Assembly: GCF_001718695.1 (NCBI RefSeq)
Contig: NZ_CP013420.1
Location: forward strand, 2,542,001-2,606,000
Direction of reading: 5' to 3'
Length of the DNA stretch: 64,000 nt
Source: Burkholderia ubonensis
Lineage (GTDB): Bacteria > Pseudomonadota > Gammaproteobacteria > Burkholderiales > Burkholderiaceae
Shown: in pieces, positions 8,706 to 20,442 of the stretch
How the letters are laid out: each line of letters begins with the position of its first letter
How positions within the stretch are numbered: position 1 is the stretch's first letter
Program-made: the position numbers and the translations under genes
Notes under the pieces: model-generated
What the model was told of the DNA's origin: nothing
The model's input: only the letters and a program-made list of their open reading frames with translations
Database searches by the model: none

Positions 8706-11000
8706 TCAATGAGCGGTGCCCGCGTCCGCCGCCTTCGCGGGGGACGCTGCACGGTTGTCGTTGCGTGGCGCGGCGGCGAGCGGCTGCGCTTCGCCGGCCG
8801 GCTTGTGCGGCCGATGCGGCATGCGCCGGAACGGCGGCATGCTCGCGGCGGCCGGCGCCGCGGCGCTTGCCAGGACGGGCGCGGCAACCTCGGCGGCGTT
8901 CGCACCCGATGCGGGATTCGCGCCCGGCGCCGATGCGCCCGACGCCGCTTCCGCCGCGCTGGCCGCGCCCGGCACGACCGGCTGCGGCAGCATCTTGAAG
9001 CCGGCCGCGATGGTGACGGCTTTCGACGCGTCGCCGATCACCGGCGCGTTGATCGGCTCGGTCGCCGAGGCCGCGGCGGCCACCGCGGCCGCCTCGTTCT
9101 CCGGTTTCTGGCGCTCGACGAGGTAGAAGTCGAGCACGCGGCGCGCGATCGGGCCCGCGGACTGCGCGCCCCAGCCGCCGTTCTCGACGATCAGCGCGAG
9201 CGCGATCTGCGGATGGTCGACCGGCGCGTAGGCGATGAACAGCGCGTGATCGCGCAGGTGCTCGGCGAGCAGGTGGCCCTTGTAGTTGCCGCCCTGCAGC
9301 GAGAACACCTGCGCGGTGCCGGTCTTGCCGGCGGCGAGGTACGGTGCGCCGCGGAACACCTTGTACGCGGTGCCGGACGGGTTCTCGATCACGTTCTCCA
9401 TCCCGCGCTTCACGACGTCGATGTCCGACTGCTTGAGCGGGATCGTGTCGCTTTCCTTCGGCACGGTCAGGTGGCGCCCGCGCGAGATCGGATCCTCGAC
9501 TTCCTTCACGAGGTGCGGCTTCATCACCACGCCGTCGTTGGCGAGCGTCGCGGTCGCGTGCGCGAGCTGCAGGATCGTGAACGAGTTGTAGCCCTGGCCG
9601 ATCCCGAGGCTGATCGTCTCGCCGTCGAACCATTTCTGCTGCGCGGCCTTCTTGAAGGTCTTGCGCTTCCAGTCCGGCGACGGCAGGATCCCGCGCGCCT
9701 CGCCCTGGATGTCGATGCCGGTGATCTGGCCGAAGCCGAACGGCTTCATGAAGTTCGCGATCGCGTTCACGCCGAGGTCGCGGGCGAGCATGTAGAAGTA
9801 GGTGTCGTTCGACACCATGATCGCCTTGTTCATGTCGACGAAACCCTGGCCCGCGCGTACGTCGTTGCGGAACGTATGGCCGCCGAACGTGAAGTAGCCG
9901 GGATCCTGGATGCCCCAGCTCGGCGTGCGCTTGCCGAGCGTCAGGCCCGCGAGCGCCATGAACGGCTTGTAGGTCGAGCCCGGCGGGTAGGTGCCGTGCA
10001 GCGGCCGGTTCAGCAGCGGCTTGTCGGGCGAGTTGTTCAGCTCGTCCCAGGTCTGCTGGTCGATCCCGTCGACGAACGAGTTCGGGTCGAAGCTCGGCGA
10101 CGACACGAACGCGAGCACGTCGCCCGTCTTCGGCTCGATCGCGACGAGCGCGCCGCGCTTGCCGGCGAACGCCTGCTCGGCGACCTGCTGCAGCCCGATG
10201 TCGAGCGACAGCACGAGGTTGTTGCCGGGCGTCGCCTGCGTGCGCGACAGCGTGCGCACCGGCCGGCCGCCCGCCGTCACCTCGACTTCCTCGAAGCCGG
10301 TCAGGCCGTGCAGCTCGGTCTCGTAGCTCTGCTCGACGCCGATCTTGCCGACGTAGTCGGTGCCCTTGTAGTTGTTCGCGTCGCGGCGCGGATCGTAGTG
10401 CTCCGGGTCGCTGTCGTTGTCGTCGCTCATCGCGTCGATCTTGTCCTGGTCGCGCTTCGAGATGCGGCCGATGTAGCCGATCACGTGCGCGGCCGTCGTG
10501 CCGAGCGGGTACTGGCGGAACAGCCGCGCGCGCACGTCGACGCCGGGGAAGAGGAAGCGCTGCGCGGTGAAGCGCGCGACTTCGTCGTCGGTGAGCCGGG
10601 TGCGGATCGGCAGGCTTTCGAAGTTCTTCGAGTCTTCCTGCAGCTTCTTGAAGCGGCGGCGGTCGCGCGCGTCGATCTGGACGATCGTCGCGAGCTTGTC
10701 GATCGTGTTCTCGAGCGTGTCGGTGAGCTTCGACGGCGTGATTTCGAGCGTGTACGCGGAGTAGTTCTTCGCGAGCACGACGCCGTTGCGGTCGGTGATG
10801 ATGCCGCGGTTCGGCACGATCGGCGCGACCGAGATGCGGTTTTCCTCGGCCTGCAGCGCGTACTTGCCGTGCTGCCAGAGCTGCAGGTAGAAGAAGCGGC
10901 TCGCGAGCAGCCCGAAGCAGACGAACACGAACACGCCCGCCGCCGCGACGCGCAGGCGGAACCTCGAGAGCTGCTGTTGGGTGTCGTTGAATTCGGTCAT
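8706..11000 (-). CDS. mrdA: Penicillin-binding protein 2 (elongasome transpeptidase)
   Basis: Peptidoglycan DD-transpeptidase of cell elongation. One N-terminal membrane anchor (AAAGVFVFVCFGLLASRFFYLQ) precedes the pedestal region, then the transpeptidase domain with active-site Ser in PPGSTYKPFMAL, SND-type motif in IMVSNDTYFY and KTGTAQVF. At 764 residues it exceeds the 630-650 residue norm: the last 120 or so residues after the catalytic domain are Ala/Pro-rich and low complexity. Lies between mreD and rodA, all minus strand. Confidence 0.95.
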   Translation of the reverse strand: MTEFNDTQQQLSRFRLRVAAAGVFVFVCFGLLASRFFYLQLWQHGKYALQAEENRISVAPIVPNRGIITDRNGVVLAKNYSAYTLEITPSKLTDTLENTIDKLATIVQIDARDRRRFKKLQEDSKNFESLPIRTRLTDDEVARFTAQRFLFPGVDVRARLFRQYPLGTTAAHVIGYIGRISKRDQDKIDAMSDDNDSDPEHYDPRRDANNYKGTDYVGKIGVEQSYETELHGLTGFEEVEVTAGGRPVRTLSRTQATPGNNLVLSLDIGLQQVAEQAFAGKRGALVAIEPKTGDVLAFVSSPSFDPNSFVDGIDQQTWDELNNSPDKPLLNRPLHGTYPPGSTYKPFMALAGLTLGKRTPSWGIQDPGYFTFGGHTFRNDVRAGQGFVDMNKAIMVSNDTYFYMLARDLGVNAIANFMKPFGFGQITGIDIQGEARGILPSPDWKRKTFKKAAQQKWFDGETISLGIGQGYNSFTILQLAHATATLANDGVVMKPHLVKEVEDPISRGRHLTVPKESDTIPLKQSDIDVVKRGMENVIENPSGTAYKVFRGAPYLAAGKTGTAQVFSLQGGNYKGHLLAEHLRDHALFIAYAPVDHPQIALALIVENGGWGAQSAGPIARRVLDFYLVERQKPENEAAAVAAAASATEPINAPVIGDASKAVTIAAGFKMLPQPVVPGAASAAEAASGASAPGANPASGANAAEVAAPVLASAAAPAAASMPPFRRMPHRPHKPAGEAQPLAAAPRNDNRAASPAKAADAGTAH

Positions 11001-11090
11001 GCGGTCAGGGGCGAGCGGAGCCGCGCGCGAAAGTCCGGCGGGCGAAAGGGCGGCGGGGGTTCAAGGCAGGTCCTGGAGGCGCGGGCGCGC

Positions 11091-11603
11091 TCAGATGGGG
11101 CGCGTATCGTCCGGATCGACCGGGCGGCGCTGCGGCATCAGCAGCAGGTGGCTCGCGACCGGCCACAGCGCGGCCTCGACGAAACCGTCGACCAGGTAGC
11201 GCCAGCCCGGGAACGCGGCGCCCATCAGCAGGCGGATCACGAACGGCACGAGCTGCGCGACGACGAGCAGCGGCGTGACGTACAGCACCTGCACGCCGAT
11301 CGGCATCCACAGCACGCGGCGGTGGAGCGTGATCGCGCCGTACGACAGCAGCGTGTAGGCGAGCGCATGCTCGCCGAGCAGCCCCGCTTCGTGCACGTCC
11401 ATCAGGATGCCGAGCGCGAATGCGACGCCCATCCCGACCTTGCGCGGCTGGTGGATGTTCCAGAACAGCAGCACGAGCGCGACGAAGTCGGGCACGCCGG
11501 GCAGGTGGCCCCACGGCATCAGGTTCAGCAGGAACGCGGCGGCGAGGCTGAAGACGATGAAGTACGGGTTGACCGGCTGCAGGATGTATTGCGGACGATT
11601 CAT
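11091..11603 (-). CDS. mreD: Rod shape-determining protein MreD
   Basis: A 170-residue integral membrane protein with five or six hydrophobic segments, starting MNRPQYILQPVNPYFIVFS. The FALGILMDVHEAGLLGEHALAY loop is characteristic of MreD. It links MreC to PBP2/RodA in the elongasome. Its ATG overlaps the mreC stop (ATGA), indicating translational coupling. Confidence 0.95.
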   Translation of the reverse strand: MNRPQYILQPVNPYFIVFSLAAAFLLNLMPWGHLPGVPDFVALVLLFWNIHQPRKVGMGVAFALGILMDVHEAGLLGEHALAYTLLSYGAITLHRRVLWMPIGVQVLYVTPLLVVAQLVPFVIRLLMGAAFPGWRYLVDGFVEAALWPVASHLLLMPQRRPVDPDDTRPI

Positions 11604-12682
11604 CGCTGGGCTCCTGATTGCCCGGCGGCGGGCTTCGCGGGGGCGGCGGGCCTGGCCGTTGCGGCTGGTGCCGCAGGGGCGGCGAGCGCAGCCGGCGCGC
11701 CGGGCTGGGCCGCGGCGCCGGCCGCCGGCTTCGCGCCCGTGTCGGCCGCCTTGTCACCCTTTTCGCCCTTGGCGGCGCCCTTCGCGGCCTTCTTGCCGCC
11801 CTTCGCGTTCTTGTCGGCCGACTCCGGCTCGGCCGGGCGCGGCGGAATGGCGTTCTGGTAGTGCAGCACCAGCATCTGGCGCGCGCCGCGCACAGCAGCG
11901 ACCGGCGCGCAGGTCACGCGCGCGAACGCGGTGTCGGCGAGCTTGTCGACGCGCACGACTTTCGCGACCGGCAGGCCGGGCGGATAGACACCGTCGAGGC
12001 CGCTCGTGACGAGCTCGTCGCCGGCGACGACGTCGGCGCTCGTCGGCACGAAGCGCAGGTCGAGCGAATCGCCGCGCGGGGTGCCGTAGATCACGCTGCG
12101 CAGGCCGGTGCGCAGCACCTGGACCGGAATCGCGAGATCGCGGTCGGTGATCAGCGTGACTTCGGCCTGCAGCGGGAACACGCGGGTGACCTGGCCGACC
12201 ACGCCGTCCTCGCTGACGACGGGCGCGCCGCCCTGGATGCCTTGCTGCATGCCCTGCCCGATCACGATCTTCTGCGTGAACGGGTCGGCGGTGTCGTACT
12301 GGATCTCGACCGGCGTCGACTGCGTCGCGATGTGCTGGCGCAGCTCGAGCACCGCGCGCAGATGCGCGTTTTCCTGCGTGAGCACGGCGGCCTGGTTGGC
12401 CTGCGTCGACAGCTGCAGGTTGCGGGCGCGCAACTGGTCGTTCTCGTGGCGCAGCGTCGCGCCGGTGGTCGCGATTTCGGCCGCGCCCATGAACAGGTCG
12501 CGCGGCACGAGCGCCACGCGCTGCAGCGGATACAGCACGGTGCCGAGCACCCCGCGGACGATTTCGAGCGTGTTGAAGCGCGCGTCCGACACGAGGAGCG
12601 CGATGGCGACCGTGACGAAGAAAATGAGCCGCGCGAGGGCGGGCGGACCTTGCTTGAAGAGGGGCGGCGGACTGTATTCCAT
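11600..12682 (-). CDS. mreC: Rod shape-determining protein MreC
   Basis: Bitopic periplasmic scaffold of the elongasome. The 360-residue protein has an N-terminal anchor (LARLIFFVTVAIALLV), a coiled coil near 75-115 (ATLRHENDQLRARNLQLST) and the two-lobed beta domain (GVVGQVTRVFPLQAEVTLITD, SADVVAGDELVTSGLDGVYP). A Lys/Ala/Pro-rich tail of about 75 residues follows. Second gene of mreB-mreC-mreD-mrdA-rodA. Confidence 0.95.
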   Translation of the reverse strand: MEYSPPPLFKQGPPALARLIFFVTVAIALLVSDARFNTLEIVRGVLGTVLYPLQRVALVPRDLFMGAAEIATTGATLRHENDQLRARNLQLSTQANQAAVLTQENAHLRAVLELRQHIATQSTPVEIQYDTADPFTQKIVIGQGMQQGIQGGAPVVSEDGVVGQVTRVFPLQAEVTLITDRDLAIPVQVLRTGLRSVIYGTPRGDSLDLRFVPTSADVVAGDELVTSGLDGVYPPGLPVAKVVRVDKLADTAFARVTCAPVAAVRGARQMLVLHYQNAIPPRPAEPESADKNAKGGKKAAKGAAKGEKGDKAADTGAKPAAGAAAQPGAPAALAAPAAPAATARPAAPAKPAAGQSGAQR

Positions 12683-12808
12683 GGTCGGCGCCGGGCGCGA
12701 ATGATCGGTTAAATGATGCTCAGACGCGCAAACGGCGCGGCGGTTCGTTCTGAACGAGCGAGCCGGCCACGCCGCGGTTGCGTCATGTCAGGAAGACTGC
12801 CTAGACGA

Positions 12809-14221
<1,413 letters not shown>

Positions 14222-14521
14222 ATGGCTCTGACCCTGACCGACGTGAAACGCATCGCGCACCTTGCGCGCCTCGAAATGGCCGACGCCGACGCCGAGCATA
14301 CGCTCGGCCAGCTCAATGAATTCTTCGGCCTCGTCGAGCAGATGCAGGCGGTCGACACCGCCGGCATCGCACCGCTCGCCCACCCGATCGAACAGATCCA
14401 GGAAGTCGCGCAGCGCCTGCGCGACGACGCCGTCACGGAAACGGTGAACCGCGACGACAACCAGCGTCCGGCGCCGGCCGTGCAGGACGGCCTGTACCTC
14501 GTGCCGAAGGTGATCGAGTAA
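14222..14521 (+). CDS. gatC: Amidotransferase subunit GatC
   Basis: Small 99-residue subunit that stabilises GatA in the GatCAB complex, which amidates misacylated Glu-tRNA-Gln and/or Asp-tRNA-Asn. The start [19 protein letters not shown] and the motif [11 protein letters not shown] are typical. First gene of gatC-gatA-gatB. Confidence 0.94.
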   Translation: MALTLTDVKRIAHLARLEMADADAEHTLGQLNEFFGLVEQMQAVDTAGIAPLAHPIEQIQEVAQRLRDDAVTETVNRDDNQRPAPAVQDGLYLVPKVIE

Positions 14522-14590
14522 GCGTTCGATGACAAGCGTGCGCGCCGCTTCACGCCGCACGCGCCCCAGAATTCCCAGGAAAACCACTCA

Positions 14591-16081
14591 ATGCACGCAA
14601 AAAGCCTGACCGAACTGCGCGCCGCGCTCGCCGCCAAGGAATGCTCGGCCGTCGAGCTGGCGCAGCACTATCTGAAACGGATCGACGCCGCGCAGGACCT
14701 GAACGCGTTCGTCCATGTCGACGCCGATCTGACCCTCGCGCAGGCGAAGGCCGCCGACGCCGAGCTCGCGCGCGGCGCGGCCGGCCCGCTCGCCGGCCTG
14801 CCGATCGCCCACAAGGACGTGTTCGTCACGCGCGGCTGGCGCTCGACCGCCGGCTCGAAGATGCTCGCGAACTACGCGAGCCCGTTCGACGCGACCGTCG
14901 TCGCCCGCCTGTCGGCGGCCGGCATGGTCACGCTCGGCAAGACCAACATGGACGAGTTCGCGATGGGCTCGTCGAACGAGAACTCCGCGTTCGGCCCCGT
15001 GAAGAACCCGTGGGACACGAAGGCCGTGCCGGGCGGCAGCTCGGGCGGCAGCTCGGCCGCCGTCGCCGCGCGCCTCGCGCCGGCCGCGACCGGCACCGAC
15101 ACGGGCGGCTCGATCCGCCAGCCGGCGTCGTTCGCCGGCGTGACCGGCATCAAGCCGACCTACGGCCGCGTGTCGCGCTACGGAATGATCGCGTTCGCGT
15201 CGTCGCTCGACCAGGGCGGCCCGATGGCGCAGAGCGCCGCCGACTGCGCGCTGCTGCTCAACGCGATGGCGGGCTTCGACGAGCGCGACTCGACGAGCCT
15301 CGAGCGCGCCGACGAGGATTTCACGCGCCACCTCGGCCAGCCGTGGGCGCCGGGCAACGACGCGGGCAAGCCGCTCGCGGGCCTGCGCATCGGCCTGCCG
15401 AACGAATACTTCGGCGACGGCCTCGCCGCCGACGTGCGCGCGGCGGTCGACGCGGCGCTCAAGGCTTATGAAGCGCTCGGCGCGACGCTCGTGCCGGTGT
15501 CGCTGCCGAAGACCGAGCTGTCGATCCCCGTTTACTACGTGATCGCGCCGGCCGAGGCGTCGTCGAACCTGTCGCGCTTCGACGGCGTGCGCTACGGCCA
15601 CCGCGCCGCCGAATACGGCGACCTGCTCGACATGTACAAGAAATCGCGCGCCGAGGGCTTCGGCCCCGAAGTGAAGCGCCGCATCCTGATCGGCACCTAC
15701 GTGCTGTCGCACGGCTACTACGACGCGTACTACCTGCAGGCGCAGAAGATCCGCCGCATCATCGCGCAGGATTTCCAGGAAGCGTTCAAGTCCTGCGACG
15801 TGATCATGGGCCCGGCGTCGCCGACGGTCGCCTGGGACATCGGCGCGAAGGGCGACGATCCGGTGCAGATGTATCTCGCGGATATCTATACGCTGTCGGT
15901 GAGCCTCGCGGGCCTGCCCGGCATGAGCGTGCCGTGCGGATTCGGCGCGGGCGCGAATGCGAAGCGCCCGGTCGGCCTGCAGATCATCGGCAACTATTTC
16001 AACGAAGCCCGGATGCTGCAGGTCGCCGACGCGTTCCAGCGCGCGACCGACTGGCACAAGCAAGTTCCGGCGGGGGTGTAA
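14591..16081 (+). CDS. gatA: Amidotransferase subunit GatA
   Basis: Glutaminase/amidase subunit of GatCAB that releases ammonia for tRNA amidation. The 496 residues contain the amidase-signature triad: Lys in [11 protein letters not shown], cis-Ser in [12 protein letters not shown] and nucleophile Ser in [11 protein letters not shown]. Ends 3 bases before gatB. Confidence 0.97.
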   Translation: MHAKSLTELRAALAAKECSAVELAQHYLKRIDAAQDLNAFVHVDADLTLAQAKAADAELARGAAGPLAGLPIAHKDVFVTRGWRSTAGSKMLANYASPFDATVVARLSAAGMVTLGKTNMDEFAMGSSNENSAFGPVKNPWDTKAVPGGSSGGSSAAVAARLAPAATGTDTGGSIRQPASFAGVTGIKPTYGRVSRYGMIAFASSLDQGGPMAQSAADCALLLNAMAGFDERDSTSLERADEDFTRHLGQPWAPGNDAGKPLAGLRIGLPNEYFGDGLAADVRAAVDAALKAYEALGATLVPVSLPKTELSIPVYYVIAPAEASSNLSRFDGVRYGHRAAEYGDLLDMYKKSRAEGFGPEVKRRILIGTYVLSHGYYDAYYLQAQKIRRIIAQDFQEAFKSCDVIMGPASPTVAWDIGAKGDDPVQMYLADIYTLSVSLAGLPGMSVPCGFGAGANAKRPVGLQIIGNYFNEARMLQVADAFQRATDWHKQVPAGV

Positions 16082-16084
16082 GCA

Positions 16085-17557
16085 ATGACTCAGTGGGAAG
16101 TCGTCATCGGTCTCGAGACGCACGCGCAGCTGTCGACCGTCTCGAAGATTTTCTCCGGCGCGCCGACGCAGTTCGGCGCGGAACCGAACACGCAGGCGTG
16201 CCCGGTCGACCTGGCCTTGCCGGGCGTGCTGCCGGTGCTGAACCGCGGCGCGGTCGAGCGGGCGATCCGCTTCGGCCTCGCGATCGGCTCGACCATCGCG
16301 CCGCGCAGCATCTTCGCGCGCAAGAACTACTTCTACCCGGATCTGCCGAAGGGCTATCAGATCAGCCAGTACGAGATTCCGGTCGTGCAGGGCGGCCAGA
16401 TCACGATCCAGGTGCCCGCCAACGAAAAGGCCGGCAAGGAAGCGTATTCGAAGACGATCAACCTGACCCGCGCGCATCTGGAAGAAGATGCGGGCAAGTC
16501 GCTGCATGAAGACTTCGCGGGGATGACGGGCATCGACCTGAACCGCGCGGGCACGCCGCTGCTCGAGATCGTCACCGAGCCGGAAATGCGCAGCGCGGCC
16601 GAGGCGGTCGCCTACGCGAAGGCGCTGCACGGTCTCGTCGTGTGGCTCGGCATCTGCGACGGCAACATGCAGGAAGGCTCGTTCCGCTGCGACGCGAACG
16701 TGTCGGTGCGTCCGGTCGGCCAGGAGAAATTCGGCACGCGCGCCGAGATCAAGAACCTGAACTCGTTCCGCTTCCTCGAGGAGGCGATCAACTATGAAGT
16801 GCGCCGCCAGATCGAGCTGATCGAGGACGGCGGCGAAGTCGTGCAGGAAACCCGCCTGTACGACCCGGACAAGCGCGAGACGCGCTCGATGCGCAGCAAG
16901 GAAGACGCGCACGACTACCGCTACTTCCCCGATCCGGACCTGATGCCGCTCGTGATCGGCGCGGACTGGGTCGAGCGCGTGAAGGCCGGCATGCCCGAGC
17001 TGCCGGCCGCGATGCAGCAGCGCTTCGTCGAGCAGTACGGCGTGTCCGCGTATGACGCGGGCGTGCTGACGTCGAGCAAGGCGATGGCCGCGTACTTCGA
17101 GGCGGTGGTCGCGAAGGCGGGCGCGGCGAACGCGAAGATCGCCGCGAACTGGCTGATGGGCGACGTGTCGTCGCAGCTGAATCGCGACGGCATCGAGATC
17201 GACGCGATCCCCGTGTCGGCCGCGCAGCTCGCGCTCGTGCTGCAGCGGATTGCGGACGGCACGATCTCGAACAAGATCGCGAAGGAAATCTTTGCGATGA
17301 TCTGGGACGAGAAGGCGACCGACGAAGGCGCCGCCGACCGCATCATCGACGCGAAGGGCCTGAAGCAGATCTCCGACACCGGCGCGCTCGAGGCGATCAT
17401 CGACGACGTGCTCGCGGCGAACGCGAAGTCGGTCGAGGAATTCCGCGCCGGCAAGGAAAAGGCGTTCAACGCGCTGATCGGCCAGGCAATGAAGGCGACG
17501 AAGGGCAAGGCGAACCCGCAGCAGGTCAACGAACTGCTGAAGAAGAAGCTCGGGTAA
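16085..17557 (+). CDS. gatB: Amidotransferase subunit GatB
   Basis: Subunit that binds and phosphorylates the misacylated tRNA. The 490 residues start with [20 protein letters not shown] and include [18 protein letters not shown] and DANVSVRP, all characteristic. The C-terminal YqeY-like tRNA-binding tail ends [15 protein letters not shown]. Last gene of the operon. Confidence 0.97.
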   Translation: MTQWEVVIGLETHAQLSTVSKIFSGAPTQFGAEPNTQACPVDLALPGVLPVLNRGAVERAIRFGLAIGSTIAPRSIFARKNYFYPDLPKGYQISQYEIPVVQGGQITIQVPANEKAGKEAYSKTINLTRAHLEEDAGKSLHEDFAGMTGIDLNRAGTPLLEIVTEPEMRSAAEAVAYAKALHGLVVWLGICDGNMQEGSFRCDANVSVRPVGQEKFGTRAEIKNLNSFRFLEEAINYEVRRQIELIEDGGEVVQETRLYDPDKRETRSMRSKEDAHDYRYFPDPDLMPLVIGADWVERVKAGMPELPAAMQQRFVEQYGVSAYDAGVLTSSKAMAAYFEAVVAKAGAANAKIAANWLMGDVSSQLNRDGIEIDAIPVSAAQLALVLQRIADGTISNKIAKEIFAMIWDEKATDEGAADRIIDAKGLKQISDTGALEAIIDDVLAANAKSVEEFRAGKEKAFNALIGQAMKATKGKANPQQVNELLKKKLG

Positions 17558-17587
17558 GCGGCGCACGCGCCTGAATCGCGCTTGACC

Positions 17588-17622
17588 ACGGGCCGCCGCC
17601 GAACCTGTTCGGGGCGGCCCGT
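17588..17622 (+). terminator. Putative terminator after gatB
   Basis: 10-bp stem ACGGGCCGCC/GGCGGCCCGT (17588-17597 with 17613-17622) lies 30 bases after the gatB stop. It lacks a T tract, so its efficiency is uncertain. Confidence 0.5.
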
Positions 17623-17669
17623 TGCAACTGGTGCGCACGCGGCGTGCGCGCCGTCACACGGAGGAACGC

Positions 17670-18509
17670 ATGGCGAAACAACCGTCGCTCGACGATTACC
17701 GGGTGCCGTACCACACGCGCGAGAAGGACGCGGCAGCGTTCTCGCTCGGCGCATACGATCCGTCCGCGAAGCCGTTCTCGTCGGGCGCGAAGGAAGCCGA
17801 CCGCGAGCGGCTGTCGTCGATCTCGATGGAGCTCGACGTGCAGCAGGAGCGGCTGCACACGCAGCAGAAGAAGCGCGTGCTGCTCGTGCTGCAGGGGATG
17901 GACACGAGCGGCAAGGACGGCACCGTGCGCGCGGTGTTCCGCGAGGTCGACCCGCTCGGCCTGCGCGTCGTGCCGTTCAAGGCGCCGACGCCGATCGAGG
18001 CCGCGCATGACTTCCTGTGGCGCGTGCATGCGCAGGTGCCGGCGGCCGGCGAGCTCGCGATCTTCAACCGCAGCCACTACGAGGACGTGCTCGTGCCGCG
18101 CGTGCTGGGCGCGATCGACGAGAAGGAGTGCGAGCGCCGCTACCGGCAGATCCGCGACTTCGAGACGATGCTCGTCGAAAACGGCACGACGGTCGTCAAG
18201 TGCTTCCTGCACATCTCGAAGGACGAGCAGCGCGACCGGCTGCAGGCGCGCATCGACGACCCGGTCAAGCACTGGAAATTCGACATCTCGGATCTCGACG
18301 CGCGCAAGCACTGGGAGGCGTACCAGGACGCGTACCGCGACGCGCTCGCCGCGACGTCGGCCGAGCATGCGCCGTGGTACGTGATTCCGGCGAACTCGAA
18401 GACGCACCGCAACGTGATGATCGCCGAGCTGCTGCTGCGCACGCTGACCGACATGAAGCTGGAATTCCCGCCGGCCAAGCCCGAGCTGGAAGGCGTGAAG
18501 ATCCGGTAA
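17670..18509 (+). CDS. PPK2-family polyphosphate kinase
   Basis: Polyphosphate-dependent nucleotide kinase of the single-domain PPK2 type, transferring phosphate from polyphosphate to a nucleotide or AMP/ADP. The 279 residues contain Walker A-like LQGMDTSGKDGTVRAVF, FNRSHYEDVLVPRVLG (family signature) and the lid region SKDEQRDRLQARIDDP. The ATG at 17670 is preceded by GGAGG. Substrate class (AMP, ADP or both) cannot be decided from sequence alone. Confidence 0.9.
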   Translation: MAKQPSLDDYRVPYHTREKDAAAFSLGAYDPSAKPFSSGAKEADRERLSSISMELDVQQERLHTQQKKRVLLVLQGMDTSGKDGTVRAVFREVDPLGLRVVPFKAPTPIEAAHDFLWRVHAQVPAAGELAIFNRSHYEDVLVPRVLGAIDEKECERRYRQIRDFETMLVENGTTVVKCFLHISKDEQRDRLQARIDDPVKHWKFDISDLDARKHWEAYQDAYRDALAATSAEHAPWYVIPANSKTHRNVMIAELLLRTLTDMKLEFPPAKPELEGVKIR

Positions 18510-18551
18510 GCAGGCGTTACGATACGAACGAATATTGAACGGAAACCCGAC

Positions 18552-19325
18552 ATGATGCGAGTGATTACCGCCAACCTGAACGGCATCCGCTCCGCCGCGA
18601 AGAAAGGCTTCTTCGAATGGCTCGGCGAGCAGAACGCCGATTGCGTGTGCGTGCAGGAGATCAAGGTGTCGGCCGACGACCTGCCGGCCGAATTCGTCGA
18701 GCCGCACGGCCTCAGGAGCTACTTCCACCACGCCGAGAAGAAGGGCTACAGCGGCGCGGGGCTGTACAGCCGCCGCGAGCCCGATGACGTGATCATCGGC
18801 TTCGGCAGCAGCGAATTCGATTCCGAGGGGCGCTACGTCGAGGCCCGCTACGGCAAGCTGTCGGTCGTGTCGGTGTACGTGCCGTCCGGCTCGAGCGGCG
18901 ACGAGCGCCAGCAGGCGAAGTACCGCTTCATGGACGAGTTCATGCCGCACCTCGCCGAGCTGAAGAAGAAGCGCGAAGTGATCCTGTGCGGCGACGTGAA
19001 CATCGTCCACAAGGAAATCGACATCAAGAACTGGAAGAGCAACCAGAAGAATTCCGGCTGCCTGCCGGAAGAGCGCGCGTGGCTCTCGCGGCTGTTCGAC
19101 GACGTCGGCTACGTGGACGTGTTCCGCGCGCTCGATCCGCGTCCCGAGCAGTACACGTGGTGGAGCAACCGCGGCCAGGCGTATGCGAAGAACGTCGGGT
19201 GGCGGATCGATTACCAGATCGCGACGCCGGGCGTGGCCGGCACCGCGAAACGCACGTCGATCTTCAAGGACATCAAGTTCAGCGATCATGCGCCGCTGAC
19301 GGTGGATTACGACTACAAGAAGTGA
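18552..19325 (+). CDS. xth: Exodeoxyribonuclease III
   Basis: AP endonuclease/3'-5' exonuclease of base-excision repair. The 257-residue EEP-fold protein shows TANLNGIRSAAKKGF, CVQEIKV (metal Glu), GDVNIVHKEIDI, WWSNRGQAYAKNVGWRIDYQ and the terminal catalytic His in FSDHAPLTVDY. Two adjacent ATGs exist (18552, 18555). Confidence 0.93.
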   Translation: MMRVITANLNGIRSAAKKGFFEWLGEQNADCVCVQEIKVSADDLPAEFVEPHGLRSYFHHAEKKGYSGAGLYSRREPDDVIIGFGSSEFDSEGRYVEARYGKLSVVSVYVPSGSSGDERQQAKYRFMDEFMPHLAELKKKREVILCGDVNIVHKEIDIKNWKSNQKNSGCLPEERAWLSRLFDDVGYVDVFRALDPRPEQYTWWSNRGQAYAKNVGWRIDYQIATPGVAGTAKRTSIFKDIKFSDHAPLTVDYDYKK

Positions 19326-19352
19326 TGCGCGCCGTGTGTGGCGCCGGATGCG

Positions 19353-19380
19353 AAACGGGCTGCGAAATGCAGCCCGTTTT
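19353..19380. terminator. Terminator between exonuclease III and alcohol dehydrogenase
   Basis: 11-bp stem AAACGGGCTGC/GCAGCCCGTTT, GAAAT loop, then T-rich flank on both strands. It separates convergent genes and can act in both directions. Confidence 0.85.
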
Positions 19381-19389
19381 GCTTGCTGC

Positions 19390-20442
19390 TTACGCCTTGA
19401 TCGACGCCATATCGATCACGAACCGATATTTCACGTCGCTCTTCAGCATCCGCTCGTAAGCCGCATTGATCTGCTGCATCGGAATCGTCTCGATGTCCGA
19501 CGTGATCCCGTGCTCCGCGCAGAAATCGAGCATTTCCTGCGTTTCCGCGATCCCGCCGATCAGCGAGCCGGCCAGACGCCGCCGCTTGAAGATCAGGTTG
19601 AACACCTGCGGCGACGGGTGGTCGTGCTCGGGCGCGCCGACCAGCGTCATCGTGCCGTCGCGCTTCAGCAGGTGCAGGAACGGGTTCAGGTCGTGCTGCG
19701 CGGCGACCGTGTTCAGGATGAAGTCGAAGCTGTTCAGGTGCGCGCTCATCTGCGCTTCGTCCTTCGAGATCACCACTTCGTGCGCGCCGAGCCGCTTGCC
19801 GTCCTCGACCTTCGACGGCGACGTCGTGAACAGCACGACCTGCGCGCCCATCGCGCGCGCGAGCTTCACGCCCATATGGCCGAGGCCGCCCAGGCCGACG
19901 ATGCCGACCTTCTTGCCCGGGCCGACGTTCCACTGGCGCAGCGGCGAATACGTGGTGATCCCCGCGCACAGGAGCGGCGCCGCGCCGGCCGGGTCGAGCG
20001 TGTCCGGCACGCGCAGCACGAACGCCTCGTCGACGACGATCTGCGTCGAATAGCCGCCGTACGTCACGTCGCCGCTCACGCGGTCGCGGCCGTTGTAGGT
20101 GCCGACGAAGCCGTTCTCGCAATACTGCTCGAGCCCTTCCGCGCAGCTCGGGCACGTCCGGCACGAATCGACGAGACAGCCGACGCCGACCAGCTCGCCG
20201 ACCTTGAAGCGCGACACCTGCGGGCCGGTCGCGCTCACGCGGCCGACGATTTCGTGGCCCGGCACGACCGGGTAGATCGTGTTGCGCCATTCGTTGCGCG
20301 CCTGATGGAGATCCGAGTGGCAGACGCCGCAATAAAGAATCTCGATCTGCACGTCGAGATCGCGCAGCGCGCGCGGCTGGAATTCGAACGGGGCAAGCGG
20401 CGACTGGGCGTCGGTCGCGGCAAAGGCATAGGTTGTGCTCAT
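19390..20442 (-). CDS. Zinc-dependent NAD(P) alcohol dehydrogenase
   Basis: Medium-chain dehydrogenase of the cinnamyl-alcohol/YahK-like group, oxidising alcohols or reducing aldehydes with NAD(P). The 350 residues contain catalytic zinc ligands (CGVCHSDLHQ; HE in PGHEIVG), structural zinc cysteines (SCRTCPSCAEGLEQYC) and Rossmann motif GLGGLGHMGVKLA. The ATG at 20442 is chosen because AAGGAG lies just upstream. Divergent from the AraC-type gene, which probably controls it. Confidence 0.9.
   Translation of the reverse strand: MSTTYAFAATDAQSPLAPFEFQPRALRDLDVQIEILYCGVCHSDLHQARNEWRNTIYPVVPGHEIVGRVSATGPQVSRFKVGELVGVGCLVDSCRTCPSCAEGLEQYCENGFVGTYNGRDRVSGDVTYGGYSTQIVVDEAFVLRVPDTLDPAGAAPLLCAGITTYSPLRQWNVGPGKKVGIVGLGGLGHMGVKLARAMGAQVVLFTTSPSKVEDGKRLGAHEVVISKDEAQMSAHLNSFDFILNTVAAQHDLNPFLHLLKRDGTMTLVGAPEHDHPSPQVFNLIFKRRRLAGSLIGGIAETQEMLDFCAEHGITSDIETIPMQQINAAYERMLKSDVKYRFVIDMASIKA

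Noticed and set aside
8709..11861. 1050-codon plus-strand open frame opposite mrdA-mreD
   Set aside because: Composition is Arg/Ala/Asp/Val-rich and low complexity; the opposite strand encodes clear PBP2 and MreD.
14588..17638. 1016-codon minus-strand open frame opposite gatA-gatB
   Set aside because: Shadow frame caused by codon bias; no start context or domain.
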